Source: Cinnamomum chago (Eukaryota > Streptophyta > Magnoliopsida > Laurales > Lauraceae). Taken from it: DNA of 64,000 bases. The DNA is taken from the NCBI GenBank assembly GCA_038049695.1, contig CP142456.1, positions 72,997,922 through 73,061,921 on the forward strand, written 5' to 3'. The notes under the pieces are model-generated. The model was not told the DNA's origin and did no database searches. It saw nothing but the letters and a program-made list of their open reading frames with translations. Made by a program: the position numbers and the translations under genes. Shown here in pieces: positions 10,241 through 26,016 of this stretch. Position 1 is the first letter of the stretch; each line of letters starts with the position of its first letter.

Positions 10241-13200
10241 GATTAAGGAAGGCTTATGGGTCACTTAATTGGAAAGCAAAAGCTTGGATTCATTAGTAAA
10301 ATCAATCTAAGTGGGTAAGATTTGTATTGAAGGCCTATTTTAAACTTCCATTTACTTGGCTCAAATAATCACATTCAAAGAATAAATCCAGATGAAGCTT
10401 ATTAGTGTATGTTACTTGTAGATGTAGTGGTGATAACTTCAAAACAATAAATCAAGTTAATGGAAAAAAACTTGCAAAAGCACTTTTTACTTAGGGTTTA
10501 TTTGTTTTCATTGAATATACATAGGAATTAATGGTCAAATGAGATTTTCAAATTAACAAGGGTTATTAAAGAGCCAAGGGCGAAGAAAATGAGGTGTGAG
10601 GTGAAAGATGTATGGAAGCTATCTATATGGGACCCTGACTTTCATACTATATATTTAAATTAATGAGGGCTGGATATTCACCTTTGACATTTCATTTTTA
10701 ACGACTTATATAAATATACTCTTAAAATTCTTAGGAATTCAATTACATGAACCACACAAGCTTTTAGGGCCTGTTCTTTACAACAATTCATAGAGTTTTT
10801 CTCTGGAAAATTTCAAAATCTCCGACAGCTATACCCTAATGTGGAATTCCTAAATCCTCCTCTTGAATGGAACATTTGAAATTCAAGAAAAATGCATAGA
10901 GATTCCCATCATTAATTGGGAACAAATGTAACATCATATACTTAACACCATTTCGTCTCTGATAAAAAAAGATTTCTTTGATCACTCAACTAACATTCTG
11001 AATATTTTATGCCTAGAAAATGGATATTAAATGTTTCTATGCAAGATTGAGGGCCTACTCATTTAAGGATGAGTTAGAAAAAACACCACCTTAATCCAAA
11101 TCAAACATGCGTGATTACAAAGATAGCAAGTGTAAACCACATAACGTACCGAGTAGAAGCACTTGATGTAACAACTCTCTCCGTTTTAATTTCTTATTAA
11201 CTTCTTAGGGTAACACGAGGAGGAGTATGTTTATAATGATGCATTTTTAATAGCATTTTAGAATCTTAAATCCACAATTTCCTCTTATGTAGTGCAATGT
11301 GGTGATCATCATATCACGAGTTTTGAAAATAGCACTTATATTTTTCTTTTATAAAGATTGATTCTAATTGTGATTTTGACAATCCCATTATAATTCATAA
11401 AAGATGTTATTTGTATTATATTACATGTGCTAGACGCCGGTAGGTTAATTAAGCTAGTCTTAAAGATTTTTGAGATTTTCACAATTGATAGTGCAGTTTT
11501 TAAAGACTTGTTTCTTTGCAAGAATTTCTGACAGGAATTTAGGCTGTCTGTGCATTCCTGAATTGTAGTCGGAAATTCCATGTTCACTTGCTTGCATTCC
11601 CAGCATTTGAGGCAAGTAGTATTTTGAAATTCCAAAAAAGTGGAATTCCCAAATGCTCGCCTTGACTCCAGCATTTACAAATTCAAGCATTCTGAGAGGC
11701 TTGTTGGAACTTCGGCTCTCCCCCAACGATTGATTTTAATCTTCTCCTCTATTCTACTGTAACAAAATCAAGTCCAGACATCTTCTTCCTCCACCCTCCT
11801 TTCATATGTTTGCCTATTTTTCTCTTTTTTATTTTATTTTGCTGCATGCAATTTTTTCTAGAGGGTTTTGATGGAATGGAAAGAAGAAGGGTTTTTTTGG
11901 GGTCTTAATGGAATGGAATCAGTGGGTTCTCTTAGATCTGAACCGGATGGTAAGTTACAGGGGCTATTTGGTTGGATGGATGGATTGATTTGTGGCTTGT
12001 GTTGGCCGAGAGATGAAGAAATTCAAATGGATATGAAGTCGAAAATTTTTGGAGTTTAGGTAGCCTGAAATTCTCAGGGAGGAATTCTGGCCTAAAAGAA
12101 ACAAAAAATTTAGGAATACCAGAATTAATAGGATTTTAAAATTCCACCATCTCAAATTCTACAAGTTCCAACATACATGAATTCTAAAAATTAATGCAAA
12201 GAAACAGGCCCGAAAAGTTAAGCAAAGAAATAATGTGAAACTTTCCCTTGTCCTTCTCCATATTTCTCTTATTTCTATTGGCTGAGTTGTTATTTCATTT
12301 TCTGGGTCCCTTTTCTTTTCCAACTTCAACGTAAAACTACTCGTGGATAGGATCAACATCAAGTCAGAATTGCTTTATTACCATAGGAACACTCCATTTC
12401 ACGAGGAGTACTGTCTAGAGTTTATTAGACATTCTCACCTAAAAAAAGACAACATATTTTTTTATGTGGCTCACCTCGCTTCTCCTACATAGTTGGCACC
12501 AATCTATTTCACAATAATTTTATATGTACTTGCTAGTAAGAGTTGGAATATAAAAAGAATCGATTAATTTAAAGAAGATTGTACTTTGTGGCTAATTTTT
12601 ATTGGATTGTTGTAGCTCAGCTAGTTAGGGTAAATGTCAGAATGCACGAGTTCAAATGAACAATTGTGTTCTGCTCAAAGGAGAAAATTCACCAGTTAAT
12701 ATCAAGATAGTTATGAATTAAAAGTCGTCAGAACTTTGGGTTTCTCTTGGATTATTGATGGAAATTAATGAAAAAAAATAAAAATAGGAAAGGAATAAAA
12801 CATATTTGAAATCTTCACTCATATTGAAATATTCTTACTTTTAACGGTGTTTTTCACTTTCGTGCTGCACTTTTTGCTTAGGGGCTTGGTTTGGATAGGT
12901 GATTTTTGTGGGAGTGGTGGTCTCAGTGAAAAAAAAAATGAAAAACAAGCTTTTCCTATATTTAAAGCAATCCTAAAAATTCTAATCCTGTAAAAGGGGC
13001 TTCAATTAAAAAGTAAAACCGAAGAACCACAAATAGCCATTAAATAGTTTATTCGTAGATTAGAAAAACTAAAAGCAAGAAAAATCACAAGACTTGCAAA
13101 GAGTAAGTTTAGATGAGTAAAATGAAGTTTGACTTAGGTGAGGAAGCTTTTGGGTGAAAAAAATAGCCACAAGTGAGGTAGGAAGGTGTCACGTCCCCAG

Positions 13201-15020
13201 AACCCAATTAGAGAATAAACCGGATCCTTAGAGTGAAATTTAGGACTAATTAGAATTTTTGTCCTTTAGGCCCAAGGATCATAAGTTCGCTGTGAGGATA
13301 TAATATTTCAAGCCTCATGTATAATAAGAATTGCGAAGTTCATACAAATCTAGGCATATGGAATATCAACAATGGATAATGACTTCATTTAATAATTAAA
13401 GTTGCACAAAAGAATAAACAAAACTAACCAAGGAGTTAATTAATTACACTGGCACTACTCTAACACTAGAAGAAACTCGCTCATTATCTAAACTCACTTA
13501 AATATCTAAAATATAAATAATTATAAAAATAATAAAATAAACGGGTCAATGGGCCTACTATTGGGCCCAACTGACCCCAGTAAGGTCTTGGACCTTATAG
13601 AAAGTGGCTACCCAGATTTTTATTTTTTTCCATTTCTATTAAACATTACAGGGCTGGACGGATTGATCATTAGACATTACAATCTTTTCATTGAGCTTTC
13701 AAACCGGTACCAACGGATGGATCAAAAACTTTGACAAGGAGAAGTTGATGCTACACTTGGCCTGAAATCTAGCCAAACATCTTGACATCTAAAATACATA
13801 CGCCAGAAATTCAAAATCAAGAAACCAGACGTCTAGAGTTGCGTTTAGATGTCAGGGGACAAGAAATCTAAAGATGATAGATGCCTAGGTTAATGTGAAG
13901 CAAAAGTTCCTTGTAGGGGATTTTATCGGAAAAACCCCCTTAAATTCGGTGGAGACCAAAAACTAGAATGGTCATAGAGGCTCTTTTCAGTTTTTTTCTT
14001 TCTTTTATTGTATCGAGTAGCAATATTGCTGCTCCTCTGTAAATATTGCTGCTCATTGCGTCACCTTCCTTCTTTTCTACTTTGCATGTCCACTATTCAC
14101 TCATTCAACTAAGTAATGACGCATCTTGTTCTCTTAAATTATCTCCAAACTTCAAATCAAGCAATCAATACTGCAAACGACCCAAATTATTGTTGAATCA
14201 TGAGCGCTCATTTAAATTAAACAAACAACCCTTTGCCCCAAACGAGGAGACTTCCAGCTCAGAGCCATAAATATTCCTTTAGTATTACTTAAATTACAAA
14301 AACAAATACCTGGGATTTAGTAGAGGAGAAACTTCTCTAGCCAGAGAACTACACGACCAGTCTAGTTCTATGGGCCCCACATACGCCCGCATTTGATCAA
14401 TGCAGCTCCATTCGCAGTCTTTAGTCCCCATGATTTAGCACCATGTGCAACTTTGTGGTCATCAAACCTTTCTTCGTCATTGGATTGAATTTCAATTTTC
14501 AAAATATCTACAGTTAAAAGACCATTAAATCTTAAGACTCTTAAATCGAGGACTACAATTGACATTTTGCATGACCCTTATCGGTAAAAAGACCTTTCGC
14601 ATCTACCTCTAATGGCACAAACGCATCCAAGTGGGCCCCACGAGCTGGACTACAAGCAGAGTATGTGGTCTGCTCGTAGGTGAAGATTTTGATCCTTTAA
14701 TTAGTAGGATTGGTTTTCTGTTAAATACTTCAGAAGAAAATTGGTCTCCTCTAGCAAACAATCTCTTTTGGATTAGTAAACGGTTGCGACTGCTGAGTAT
14801 TTAGGTAAAACATTCCTTTTGTGATTGAAACTAATATAAATACCAAGTTTTATAGCTAGCCAGACAGCTCAACGGCCTTAGCAAAAAACCCTTTTTGCTT
14901 GTCCTCTAGCAAACACATCCCTTTCCCACACACCTTTTAAATACCCAGCCATGCCATGCTTTGATATATTCATACACATTTTAAATCAGATTTCCTTACA
15001 CACACACACATTCTAGCAGT

Positions 15021-16608
15021 ATGGCTTCCCTAAGTTCCTCTCCTGTTGCTTCAGCCCTCCATCCCACACCTCTAAATACAAACAAAAATGGTGCTGACCG
15101 TCCATCACCATTTCACCCTTCTGTTTGGGGAGATTACTTCCTTTCTTACTCCGACGGTCACGAGGTATATATTCACACATTCTTTGTTTTGAGAAATGAT
15201 CGCATGATGATGATTTTATACATGTCATGTCAACTACCGTGAGGCTCATCTTTGTTTGATCCAAGTCATTCATATCATGCAACTTCTCATGACGAGAAAG
15301 TCTCTCCAACTTTCATTCCATTAACTGGTTAATACGCAAATGTAAAGCAAAAGAGAGCTTGTTATGTTTGTGTATGTTTGTTTGTTTGTTAGATCCATTG
15401 TAGCGAAGGGATTTTTACAGTTTAGTATCTCTTAAACTTAATTTGCACATGAAAATGTTACTAAAGACATAAAAAAATGTCACCAAAGTAACTTCACTGT
15501 ATTTTATCTTTTCTAATTTTTGACAGTCTTGCCCATTCTTTGATCTGTGTTTTAACTTTTGAGGCTCTTTTTACCAAAATAAATAAATAAATTTTGAGGC
15601 CCTGAAGTGATTGAAGTATTATGTTGCAAGTAGGTTAACTTGTGTGATCGGGATTTAACCCCATCATTTACTACATTATAAGTTGTTTAGTTTGATCCCA
15701 TCATATTCCTAGACCTTAAATGACCCCTCTACATTCCTGCTCAAGGAGGTTGTTTTGTTTTCCACCCCAGCCAAGGGGGCTGGGACCTACAATAGCACCT
15801 GGCACCCGCACACGTGAGAAGAAAGCCCGCACAAATGAAAAGAGAGTCTGCGTACACATGGAAAGGGAGTGTAAGCAGCTGAAAAGGGGTAACTTAAAAA
15901 AGGATCGAACTTTAGGTAGCTGAATGAGATTTGGAGTTGCCAATCAAGCAACCCCTTGTACTCAAGAAAGTTGGGTCCCAGTGCAGTTGGCTGCAGTAAA
16001 AAAAAAAAAAAAATCTTGACAGGGCTGAAAAATGATAACGGGCTTTATTTTTAGAAGATAACGTCAGCCAGGTCAACACAAATCAGATGCATCTTATCCA
16101 CCATTCTCCATGGGATATTTCCATCCGTCCTCAAAACATGATAGAACGTGGGGTATTAAGCAGGCCCCACAAGGAGGCCCTCCCTTCTATAGATTTGCAA
16201 AAAAGCATCACTTTTCTCATCTATCTTCCATGATAGAAATTATTATTTTTACCAACTAATCACTTTTAATTTGCAATGGGACATGGACAGAAAATAGATG
16301 CATGGACTAGCAAGGTTGGAGAGTTGAAGGAAAAAGTGAAGAGGATGCTAATCACATCCAAGGGATCAGTTGAAGAAACGATCATGATTGATGACATCCA
16401 ACGACTTGGAGTGGCCTATCACTTTGAAAAGGAGATCAACGACGCATTGGAACATATATATGAGGCCAATGTTGATTATGATGATCTAAAAACAGTCGCT
16501 CTTCGATTCCAATTACTGAGGCAAAAGGGCTATAACATCTCTTGTGGTAAAACTTCTTCACTATTTTATATCACTCATTCTTGGCAAACTGGACAACAAA
16601 CAAAATAA
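15021..16608 (+). pseudogene. Truncated terpene synthase copy 2 (exons 1-2 only)
   Basis: Exon 1 is 15021-15164 and exon 2 is 16291-16546; both match the intact gene. Intron 2 is cut at 16719 by the LTR junction. The potential intron-retained stop is at 16606-16608. Confidence 0.93.
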
Positions 16609-16719
16609 TTAGATATATGTGGACATTTAATTACCAAAGGTAAGTGTGTCCCGCTATGGGGCCTATCGATATTTTATCCGGTAGGTATGATACAATATGA
16701 TTATTGTATCAATGGATCA

Positions 16720-17634
16720 TGTTACATATAATTTCAAAGGTTCTTTCATTAACATGATCTACTTAGATTTACCAAAGATAAAGTACTACTTGGATTGAAT
16801 CAATGGTGATGTATCCAAAACAATAAATCAATTCAAAACATAAAACATGTTAAGGACACAACACAAACATAGTTTATCATGCTACAAATGATTTACCAAA
16901 AATAAAACAAAGCATGAAAAACATATGATTAAGGAAAGTAGAGCCTACTTGGAGATTTAACTTCATTAATCCAAGCTTTAGCTTTCCTAATGATCCCCTT
17001 CATCCCTTAGTTCATTTCCCTTCTATTTGCCTCAAAACCCCTCAAGGAGGGCCTTAAAATTCCCAACTTTTGGCAAAGGAAAGAACTCATATTTATAGCA
17101 AAAAGTGCCCAACGGCTAGTCCCCGGTCGACCTGCAAACAGGTCTCGGTCGATCGGGATCACACAACGGTCAGAAATATGACCGTTGGTGCCCCAGGGCA
17201 TTTTCTGCCTGCAGTGTTCCCGGTCGACCGGGACCCCTGGGCCGGTCAACCGGCCACACTGCTGGGACCAAAAAATTCAACTTTTGCATATTTCAAAGTT
17301 TATCTTTGTGGAACTTTTTGGACCATATAAGCAAGCTTAAAAACATGTTTTAAATCATTCTAAGGGTTTTAAAACATGAACCATAAAAAGCCTAAAACAT
17401 TTTGAAAGATTTAAAACTCATAGGCTAGCTTGATTTTCTAAAACTCTTTTCAAATCAAATGCATCCAAGATTAAAAACAAAACATGCATAAATCAAAACT
17501 TTTACAACTCTTAAAAACAATGCATGTTTAGAACAAGATTTCAAGATTTCTAAAATCAATGCATATGTGTGTGAATCAAATGATGCTAGAATGATTATGC
17601 ATCCATCAAATTGCAATCTACAAAATTCCTAACA
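16720..17634 (-). mobile_element. Truncated LTR fragment (unit 3)
   Basis: Copy of the 7312-8226 fragment, shifted by 9,408 bp. The TATA-like box is at about 17098-17090 on the minus strand, facing the truncated TPS exon 2 at 16291-16546. Confidence 0.85.
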
Positions 17635-20600
17635 GTCATAACAGGCATACCATGATGACTTAGGAATCTAACTATGAGACAAATGGCGATCCATCTCTAG
17701 TCTCATAAATCTGGTATTAAAGTATCTTATGCACGATGAGGATGTCATGCATTATGCTCCTCCCACTATTTGATCACGGCTTCAAGTGCAGAGCTTCAAT
17801 TGCAGTAATAACTGGTAAGACTAGGTCGATCCACATGGAGCTTTAGAAATAAGGCTTTCAAACTCTGTCACATGCCCTAAATAAAATCTAATTTTAGCCT
17901 AAAATTTAGAAAAGTACATTCATCATTCCTACTTTAAACTAAAATTAAATACATTTCCAAAAATAAAATTTCCTAAATCTAAAAACCTAATCTAAAATGA
18001 ATCACAAGTTGCTACAAAAGAACACACAAATTAGAAACAATCCAAAAATAAAACTTACCAAAAATAAAACTAAGAAGCTAAATTAAAAAAAAAATGAACC
18101 TAAGTTAGAAACCAAATCAATCAAAACATGCTCAACAAAGATTAGTAACAAATCAAATCACTCAAAAAGAAAACAACCTACTTTCTAAAATTAGCATGCA
18201 AACCTTACTAAATTAGTTTCCTAAATTAGAAACTAGGTTAGTCAATTAGGGTTAATATATTTCCTAAGTTAGTGAATTGAGTTAATCAACTCCCTAAAGT
18301 TAAGGACTTTCCAAATAAATAAAGATTTTCAAATCTTAACAAATTTAGAAAGCACTAAGTCAATCATACCTTATGTTAGAATTTCCAAATCTTAAGAAAC
18401 TTCCTAAGTTAAAATCTTCAATTAAAAAAAATTAGAAAGATCTTTTATTTGTGAAAATTATCTAAATAATGTAAAACACAAAATCAAAAACTAATCCTAA
18501 AGTTAGAAAGTTAGTAATGCAATGTATGCCATGAGATGTTAGAAAATTCTAAGTCTAGAAAACTAGTATGCAAGGCTGTTTTTATGCATGATTTTTCCTA
18601 ATCTAATGCAACCTAAAACTGAGTTTATTGGCTAGATTTTGAGCTACAATGATGTATGAATCAAATAAAAAAAAAAACCAGAAGTGGAAAACGATTTAAA
18701 ACGAATGAGATATGAGTGTATGATCATGACCTAAAAAAAAAACTATGCAGAAATTCTGCACACAGGTGGGTCCGACCAGCCATGTTTGAGCCACTGGTTC
18801 ACCATCTTTCCAAAATTATTTTTGTTTGAAATTTGGGGGTTTAAAAATAAACTGATCAAACTTTAATTTCCCAAAGTTTCATTGAAAAATAATGTGTTTT
18901 GATCAAGTTTCTAATCGCAAACTTTTTACACAAAATCTGTCCTGAAATTCCTGCAACAATGTGCTGAATTGTGGACTTTATATTCAGATCCAGATTTCCC
19001 AAAAAATATTTGGCCGAGATTATTGACTCAAATCTCTGATTTTTCTTGCTTATTCAATTTCAAACTCCGATTCCGGCAACTTAAACATATCTAAACTCCA
19101 CCAATATGAATATGCATGCAATGCTAATTAGTACCAACCATAAACTATGCATAAAAATTCACATAAACATATAAGAAGCAAAAGAAGAAAAGAAAACAAC
19201 AAATGATTGAATTTAAATGTGTGGATTGCCTTTGTAATTGAAAAATTATGAATTGAAAATTTATTTTAATCATGAATGCCATGATCTTAGAATTTCAAAA
19301 TCATCTTAGGCATTGATAGGTTCATATTTTGGAAAACACTTTTTGGATTTATTTAAACATGAAACCAAGCATGACTTCCATGACCTAAAATCCCACTTTG
19401 AAAATCACTTTCATTTCAAAAAATCTACTAGTAGATCACCAGTAGGTCAGCAGGAGTTCAGCCTACCTGAGGTCGGCTAGCCGCCTGTATATGTTAGTGA
19501 CCGTTAGAATATGACCGTTAGACGTCGGCTAGTGGCCCAAAGAGCCGTTGGAACCTTTTTTTTACTATATATTTGAACCTATTCCTTGGGTTTTGAGCCA
19601 ACACAATTGAATCTTTTGAGGTGTTTTGGAACCTAAGGAAGGAGAATCGATTAAGGAAGGCTTATGGGTCACTTAATTGGAAAGCAAAAGCTTGGATTCA
19701 TTAGTAAAATCAATCTAAGTGGGTAAGATTTGTATTGAAGGCCTATTTTAAACTTCCATTTACTTGGCTCAAATAATCACATTCAAAGAATAAATCCAGA
19801 TGAAGCTTATTAGTGTATGTTACTTGTAGATGTAGTGGTGATAACTTCAAAACAATAAATCAAGTTAATGGAAAAAAACTTGCAAAAGCACTTTTTACTT
19901 AGGGTTTATTTGTTTTCATTGAATATACATAGGAATTAATGGTCAAATGAGATTTTCAAATTAACAAGGGTTATTAAAGAGCCAAGGGCGAAGAAAATGA
20001 GGTGTGAGGTGAAAGATGTATGGAAGCTATCTATATGGGACCCTGACTTTCATACTATATATTTAAATTAATGAGGGCTGGATATTCACCTTTGACATTT
20101 CATTTTTAACGACTTATATAAATATACTCTTAAAATTCTTAGGAATTCAATTACATGAACCACACAAGCTTTTAGGGCCTGTTCTTTACAACAATTCATA
20201 GAGTTTTTCTCTGGAAAATTTCAAAATCTCCGACAGCTATACCCTAATGTGGAATTCCTAAATCCTCCTCTTGAATGGAACATTTGAAATTCAAGAAAAA
20301 TGCATAGAGATTCCCATCATTAATTGGGAACAAATGTAACATCATATACTTAACACCATTTCGTCTCTGATAAAAAAAGATTTCTTTGATCACTCAACTA
20401 ACATTCTGAATATTTTATGCCTAGAAAATGGATATTAAATGTTTCTATGCAAGATTGAGGGCCTACTCATTTAAGGATGAGTTAGAAAAAACACCACCTT
20501 AATCCAAATCAAACATGCGTGATTACAAAGATAGCAAGTGTAAACCACATAACGTACCGAGTAGAAGCACTTGATGTAACAACTCTCTCCGTTTTAATTT

Positions 20601-23600
20601 CTTATTAACTTCTTAGGGTAACACGAGGAGGAGTATGTTTATAATGATGCATTTTTAATAGCATTTTAGAATCTTAAATCCACAATTTCCTCTTATGTAG
20701 TGCAATGTGGTGATCATCATATCACGAGTTTTGAAAATAGCACTTATATTTTTCTTTTATAAAGATTGATTCTAATTGTGATTTTGACAATCCCATTATA
20801 ATTCATAAAAGATGTTATTTGTATTATATTACATGTGCTAGACGCCGGTAGGTTAATTAAGCTAGTCTTAAAGATTTTTGAGATTTTCACAATTGATAGT
20901 GCAGTTTTTAAAGACTTGTTTCTTTGCAAGAATTTCTGACAGGAATTTAGGCTGTCTGTGCATTCCTGAATTGTAGTCGGAAATTCCATGTTCACTTGCT
21001 TGCATTCCCAGCATTTGAGGCAAGTAGTATTTTGAAATTCCAAAAAAGTGGAATTCCCAAATGCTCGCCTTGACTCCAGCATTTACAAATTCAAGCATTC
21101 TGAGAGGCTTGTTGGAACTTCGGCTCTCCCCCAACGATTGATTTTAATCTTCTCCTCTATTCTACTGTAACAAAATCAAGTCCAGACATCTTCTTCCTCC
21201 ACCCTCCTTTCATATGTTTGCCTATTTTTCTCTTTTTTATTTTATTTTGCTGCATGCAATTTTTTCTAGAGGGTTTTGATGGAATGGAAAGAAGAAGGGT
21301 TTTTTTGGGGTCTTAATGGAATGGAATCAGTGGGTTCTCTTAGATCTGAACCGGATGGTAAGTTACAGGGGCTATTTGGTTGGATGGATGGATTGATTTG
21401 TGGCTTGTGTTGGCCGAGAGATGAAGAAATTCAAATGGATATGAAGTCGAAAATTTTTGGAGTTTAGGTAGCCTGAAATTCTCAGGGAGGAATTCTGGCC
21501 TAAAAGAAACAAAAAATTTAGGAATACCAGAATTAATAGGATTTTAAAATTCCACCATCTCAAATTCTACAAGTTCCAACATACATGAATTCTAAAAATT
21601 AATGCAAAGAAACAGGCCCGAAAAGTTAAGCAAAGAAATAATGTGAAACTTTCCCTTGTCCTTCTCCATATTTCTCTTATTTCTATTGGCTGAGTTGTTA
21701 TTTCATTTTCTGGGTCCCTTTTCTTTTCCAACTTCAACGTAAAACTACTCGTGGATAGGATCAACATCAAGTCAGAATTGCTTTATTACCATAGGAACAC
21801 TCCATTTCACGAGGAGTACTGTCTAGAGTTTATTAGACATTCTCACCTAAAAAAAGACAACATATTTTTTTATGTGGCTCACCTCGCTTCTCCTACATAG
21901 TTGGCACCAATCTATTTCACAATAATTTTATATGTACTTGCTAGTAAGAGTTGGAATATAAAAAGAATCGATTAATTTAAAGAAGATTGTACTTTGTGGC
22001 TAATTTTTATTGGATTGTTGTAGCTCAGCTAGTTAGGGTAAATGTCAGAATGCACGAGTTCAAATGAACAATTGTGTTCTGCTCAAAGGAGAAAATTCAC
22101 CAGTTAATATCAAGATAGTTATGAATTAAAAGTCGTCAGAACTTTGGGTTTCTCTTGGATTATTGATGGAAATTAATGAAAAAAAATAAAAATAGGAAAG
22201 GAATAAAACATATTTGAAATCTTCACTCATATTGAAATATTCTTACTTTTAACGGTGTTTTTCACTTTCGTGCTGCACTTTTTGCTTAGGGGCTTGGTTT
22301 GGATAGGTGATTTTTGTGGGAGTGGTGGTCTCAGTGAAAAAAAAAATGAAAAACAAGCTTTTCCTATATTTAAAGCAATCCTAAAAATTCTAATCCTGTA
22401 AAAGGGGCTTCAATTAAAAAGTAAAACCGAAGAACCACAAATAGCCATTAAATAGTTTATTCGTAGATTAGAAAAACTAAAAGCAAGAAAAATCACAAGA
22501 CTTGCAAAGAGTAAGTTTAGATGAGTAAAATGAAGTTTGACTTAGGTGAGGAAGCTTTTGGGTGAAAAAAATAGCCACAAGTGAGGTAGGAAGGTGTCAC
22601 GTCCCCAGAACCCAATTAGAGAATAAACCGGATCCTTAGAGTGAAATTTAGGACTAATTAGAATTTTTGTCCTTTAGGCCCAAGGATCATAAGTTCGCTG
22701 TGAGGATATAATATTTCAAGCCTCATGTATAATAAGAATTGCGAAGTTCATACAAATCTAGGCATATGGAATATCAACAATGGATAATGACTTCATTTAA
22801 TAATTAAAGTTGCACAAAAGAATAAACAAAACTAACCAAGGAGTTAATTAATTACACTGGCACTACTCTAACACTAGAAGAAACTCGCTCATTATCTAAA
22901 CTCACTTAAATATCTAAAATATAAATAATTATAAAAATAATAAAATAAACGGGTCAATGGGCCTACTATTGGGCCCAACTGACCCCAGTAAGGTCTTGGA
23001 CCTTATAGAAAGTGGCTACCCAGATTTTTATTTTTTTCCATTTCTATTAAACATTACAGGGCTGGACGGATTGATCATTAGACATTACAATCTTTTCATT
23101 GAGCTTTCAAACCGGTACCAACGGATGGATCAAAAACTTTGACAAGGAGAAGTTGATGCTACACTTGGCCTGAAATCTAGCCAAACATCTTGACATCTAA
23201 AATACATACGCCAGAAATTCAAAATCAAGAAACCAGACGTCTAGAGTTGCGTTTAGATGTCAGGGGACAAGAAATCTAAAGATGATAGATGCCTAGGTTA
23301 ATGTGAAGCAAAAGTTCCTTGTAGGGGATTTTATCGGAAAAACCCCCTTAAATTCGGTGGAGACCAAAAACTAGAATGGTCATAGAGGCTCTTTTCAGTT
23401 TTTTTCTTTCTTTTATTGTATCGAGTAGCAATATTGCTGCTCCTCTGTAAATATTGCTGCTCATTGCGTCACCTTCCTTCTTTTCTACTTTGCATGTCCA
23501 CTATTCACTCATTCAACTAAGTAATGACGCATCTTGTTCTCTTAAATTATCTCCAAACTTCAAATCAAGCAATCAATACTGCAAACGACCCAAATTATTG

Positions 23601-24428
23601 TTGAATCATGAGCGCTCATTTAAATTAAACAAACAACCCTTTGCCCCAAACGAGGAGACTTCCAGCTCAGAGCCATAAATATTCCTTTAGTATTACTTAA
23701 ATTACAAAAACAAATACCTGGGATTTAGTAGAGGAGAAACTTCTCTAGCCAGAGAACTACACGACCAGTCTAGTTCTATGGGCCCCACATACGCCCGCAT
23801 TTGATCAATGCAGCTCCATTCGCAGTCTTTAGTCCCCATGATTTAGCACCATGTGCAACTTTGTGGTCATCAAACCTTTCTTCGTCATTGGATTGAATTT
23901 CAATTTTCAAAATATCTACAGTTAAAAGACCATTAAATCTTAAGACTCTTAAATCGAGGACTACAATTGACATTTTGCATGACCCTTATCGGTAAAAAGA
24001 CCTTTCGCATCTACCTCTAATGGCACAAACGCATCCAAGTGGGCCCCACGAGCTGGACTACAAGCAGAGTATGTGGTCTGCTCGTAGGTGAAGATTTTGA
24101 TCCTTTAATTAGTAGGATTGGTTTTCTGTTAAATACTTCAGAAGAAAATTGGTCTCCTCTAGCAAACAATCTCTTTTGGATTAGTAAACGGTTGCGACTG
24201 CTGAGTATTTAGGTAAAACATTCCTTTTGTGATTGAAACTAATATAAATACCAAGTTTTATAGCTAGCCAGACAGCTCAACGGCCTTAGCAAAAAACCCT
24301 TTTTGCTTGTCCTCTAGCAAACACATCCCTTTCCCACACACCTTTTAAATACCCAGCCATGCCATGCTTTGATATATTCATACACATTTTAAATCAGATT
24401 TCCTTACACACACACACATTCTAGCAGT

Positions 24429-26016
24429 ATGGCTTCCCTAAGTTCCTCTCCTGTTGCTTCAGCCCTCCATCCCACACCTCTAAATACAAACAAAAATGGT
24501 GCTGACCGTCCATCACCATTTCACCCTTCTGTTTGGGGAGATTACTTCCTTTCTTACTCCGACGGTCACGAGGTATATATTCACACATTCTTTGTTTTGA
24601 GAAATGATCGCATGATGATGATTTTATACATGTCATGTCAACTACCGTGAGGCTCATCTTTGTTTGATCCAAGTCATTCATATCATGCAACTTCTCATGA
24701 CGAGAAAGTCTCTCCAACTTTCATTCCATTAACTGGTTAATACGCAAATGTAAAGCAAAAGAGAGCTTGTTATGTTTGTGTATGTTTGTTTGTTTGTTAG
24801 ATCCATTGTAGCGAAGGGATTTTTACAGTTTAGTATCTCTTAAACTTAATTTGCACATGAAAATGTTACTAAAGACATAAAAAAATGTCACCAAAGTAAC
24901 TTCACTGTATTTTATCTTTTCTAATTTTTGACAGTCTTGCCCATTCTTTGATCTGTGTTTTAACTTTTGAGGCTCTTTTTACCAAAATAAATAAATAAAT
25001 TTTGAGGCCCTGAAGTGATTGAAGTATTATGTTGCAAGTAGGTTAACTTGTGTGATCGGGATTTAACCCCATCATTTACTACATTATAAGTTGTTTAGTT
25101 TGATCCCATCATATTCCTAGACCTTAAATGACCCCTCTACATTCCTGCTCAAGGAGGTTGTTTTGTTTTCCACCCCAGCCAAGGGGGCTGGGACCTACAA
25201 TAGCACCTGGCACCCGCACACGTGAGAAGAAAGCCCGCACAAATGAAAAGAGAGTCTGCGTACACATGGAAAGGGAGTGTAAGCAGCTGAAAAGGGGTAA
25301 CTTAAAAAAGGATCGAACTTTAGGTAGCTGAATGAGATTTGGAGTTGCCAATCAAGCAACCCCTTGTACTCAAGAAAGTTGGGTCCCAGTGCAGTTGGCT
25401 GCAGTAAAAAAAAAAAAAAAATCTTGACAGGGCTGAAAAATGATAACGGGCTTTATTTTTAGAAGATAACGTCAGCCAGGTCAACACAAATCAGATGCAT
25501 CTTATCCACCATTCTCCATGGGATATTTCCATCCGTCCTCAAAACATGATAGAACGTGGGGTATTAAGCAGGCCCCACAAGGAGGCCCTCCCTTCTATAG
25601 ATTTGCAAAAAAGCATCACTTTTCTCATCTATCTTCCATGATAGAAATTATTATTTTTACCAACTAATCACTTTTAATTTGCAATGGGACATGGACAGAA
25701 AATAGATGCATGGACTAGCAAGGTTGGAGAGTTGAAGGAAAAAGTGAAGAGGATGCTAATCACATCCAAGGGATCAGTTGAAGAAACGATCATGATTGAT
25801 GACATCCAACGACTTGGAGTGGCCTATCACTTTGAAAAGGAGATCAACGACGCATTGGAACATATATATGAGGCCAATGTTGATTATGATGATCTAAAAA
25901 CAGTCGCTCTTCGATTCCAATTACTGAGGCAAAAGGGCTATAACATCTCTTGTGGTAAAACTTCTTCACTATTTTATATCACTCATTCTTGGCAAACTGG
26001 ACAACAAACAAAATAA
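24429..26016 (+). pseudogene. Truncated terpene synthase copy 3 (exons 1-2 only)
   Basis: Exon 1 is 24429-24572 and exon 2 is 25699-25954; the translation is unchanged from the intact gene. Intron 2 is cut at 26127. No disabling mutation lies inside the exons, so the defect is purely loss of the 3' part. Confidence 0.93.

Larger units (their letters stand above)
7312..16719 (+). repeat. Array unit 2 (complete, 9,408 bp)
   Basis: Runs junction to junction. The internal map is: LTR fragment 7312-8226, A-rich retroelement-like DNA 8227 to about 10240, unassigned/TIR/SINE-like DNA to about 14800, and TPS promoter, exon 1 (15021-15164) and exon 2 (16291-16546). I spotted no private variant in this unit. 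It carries A at the 5505-equivalent site (14913). Confidence 0.96.
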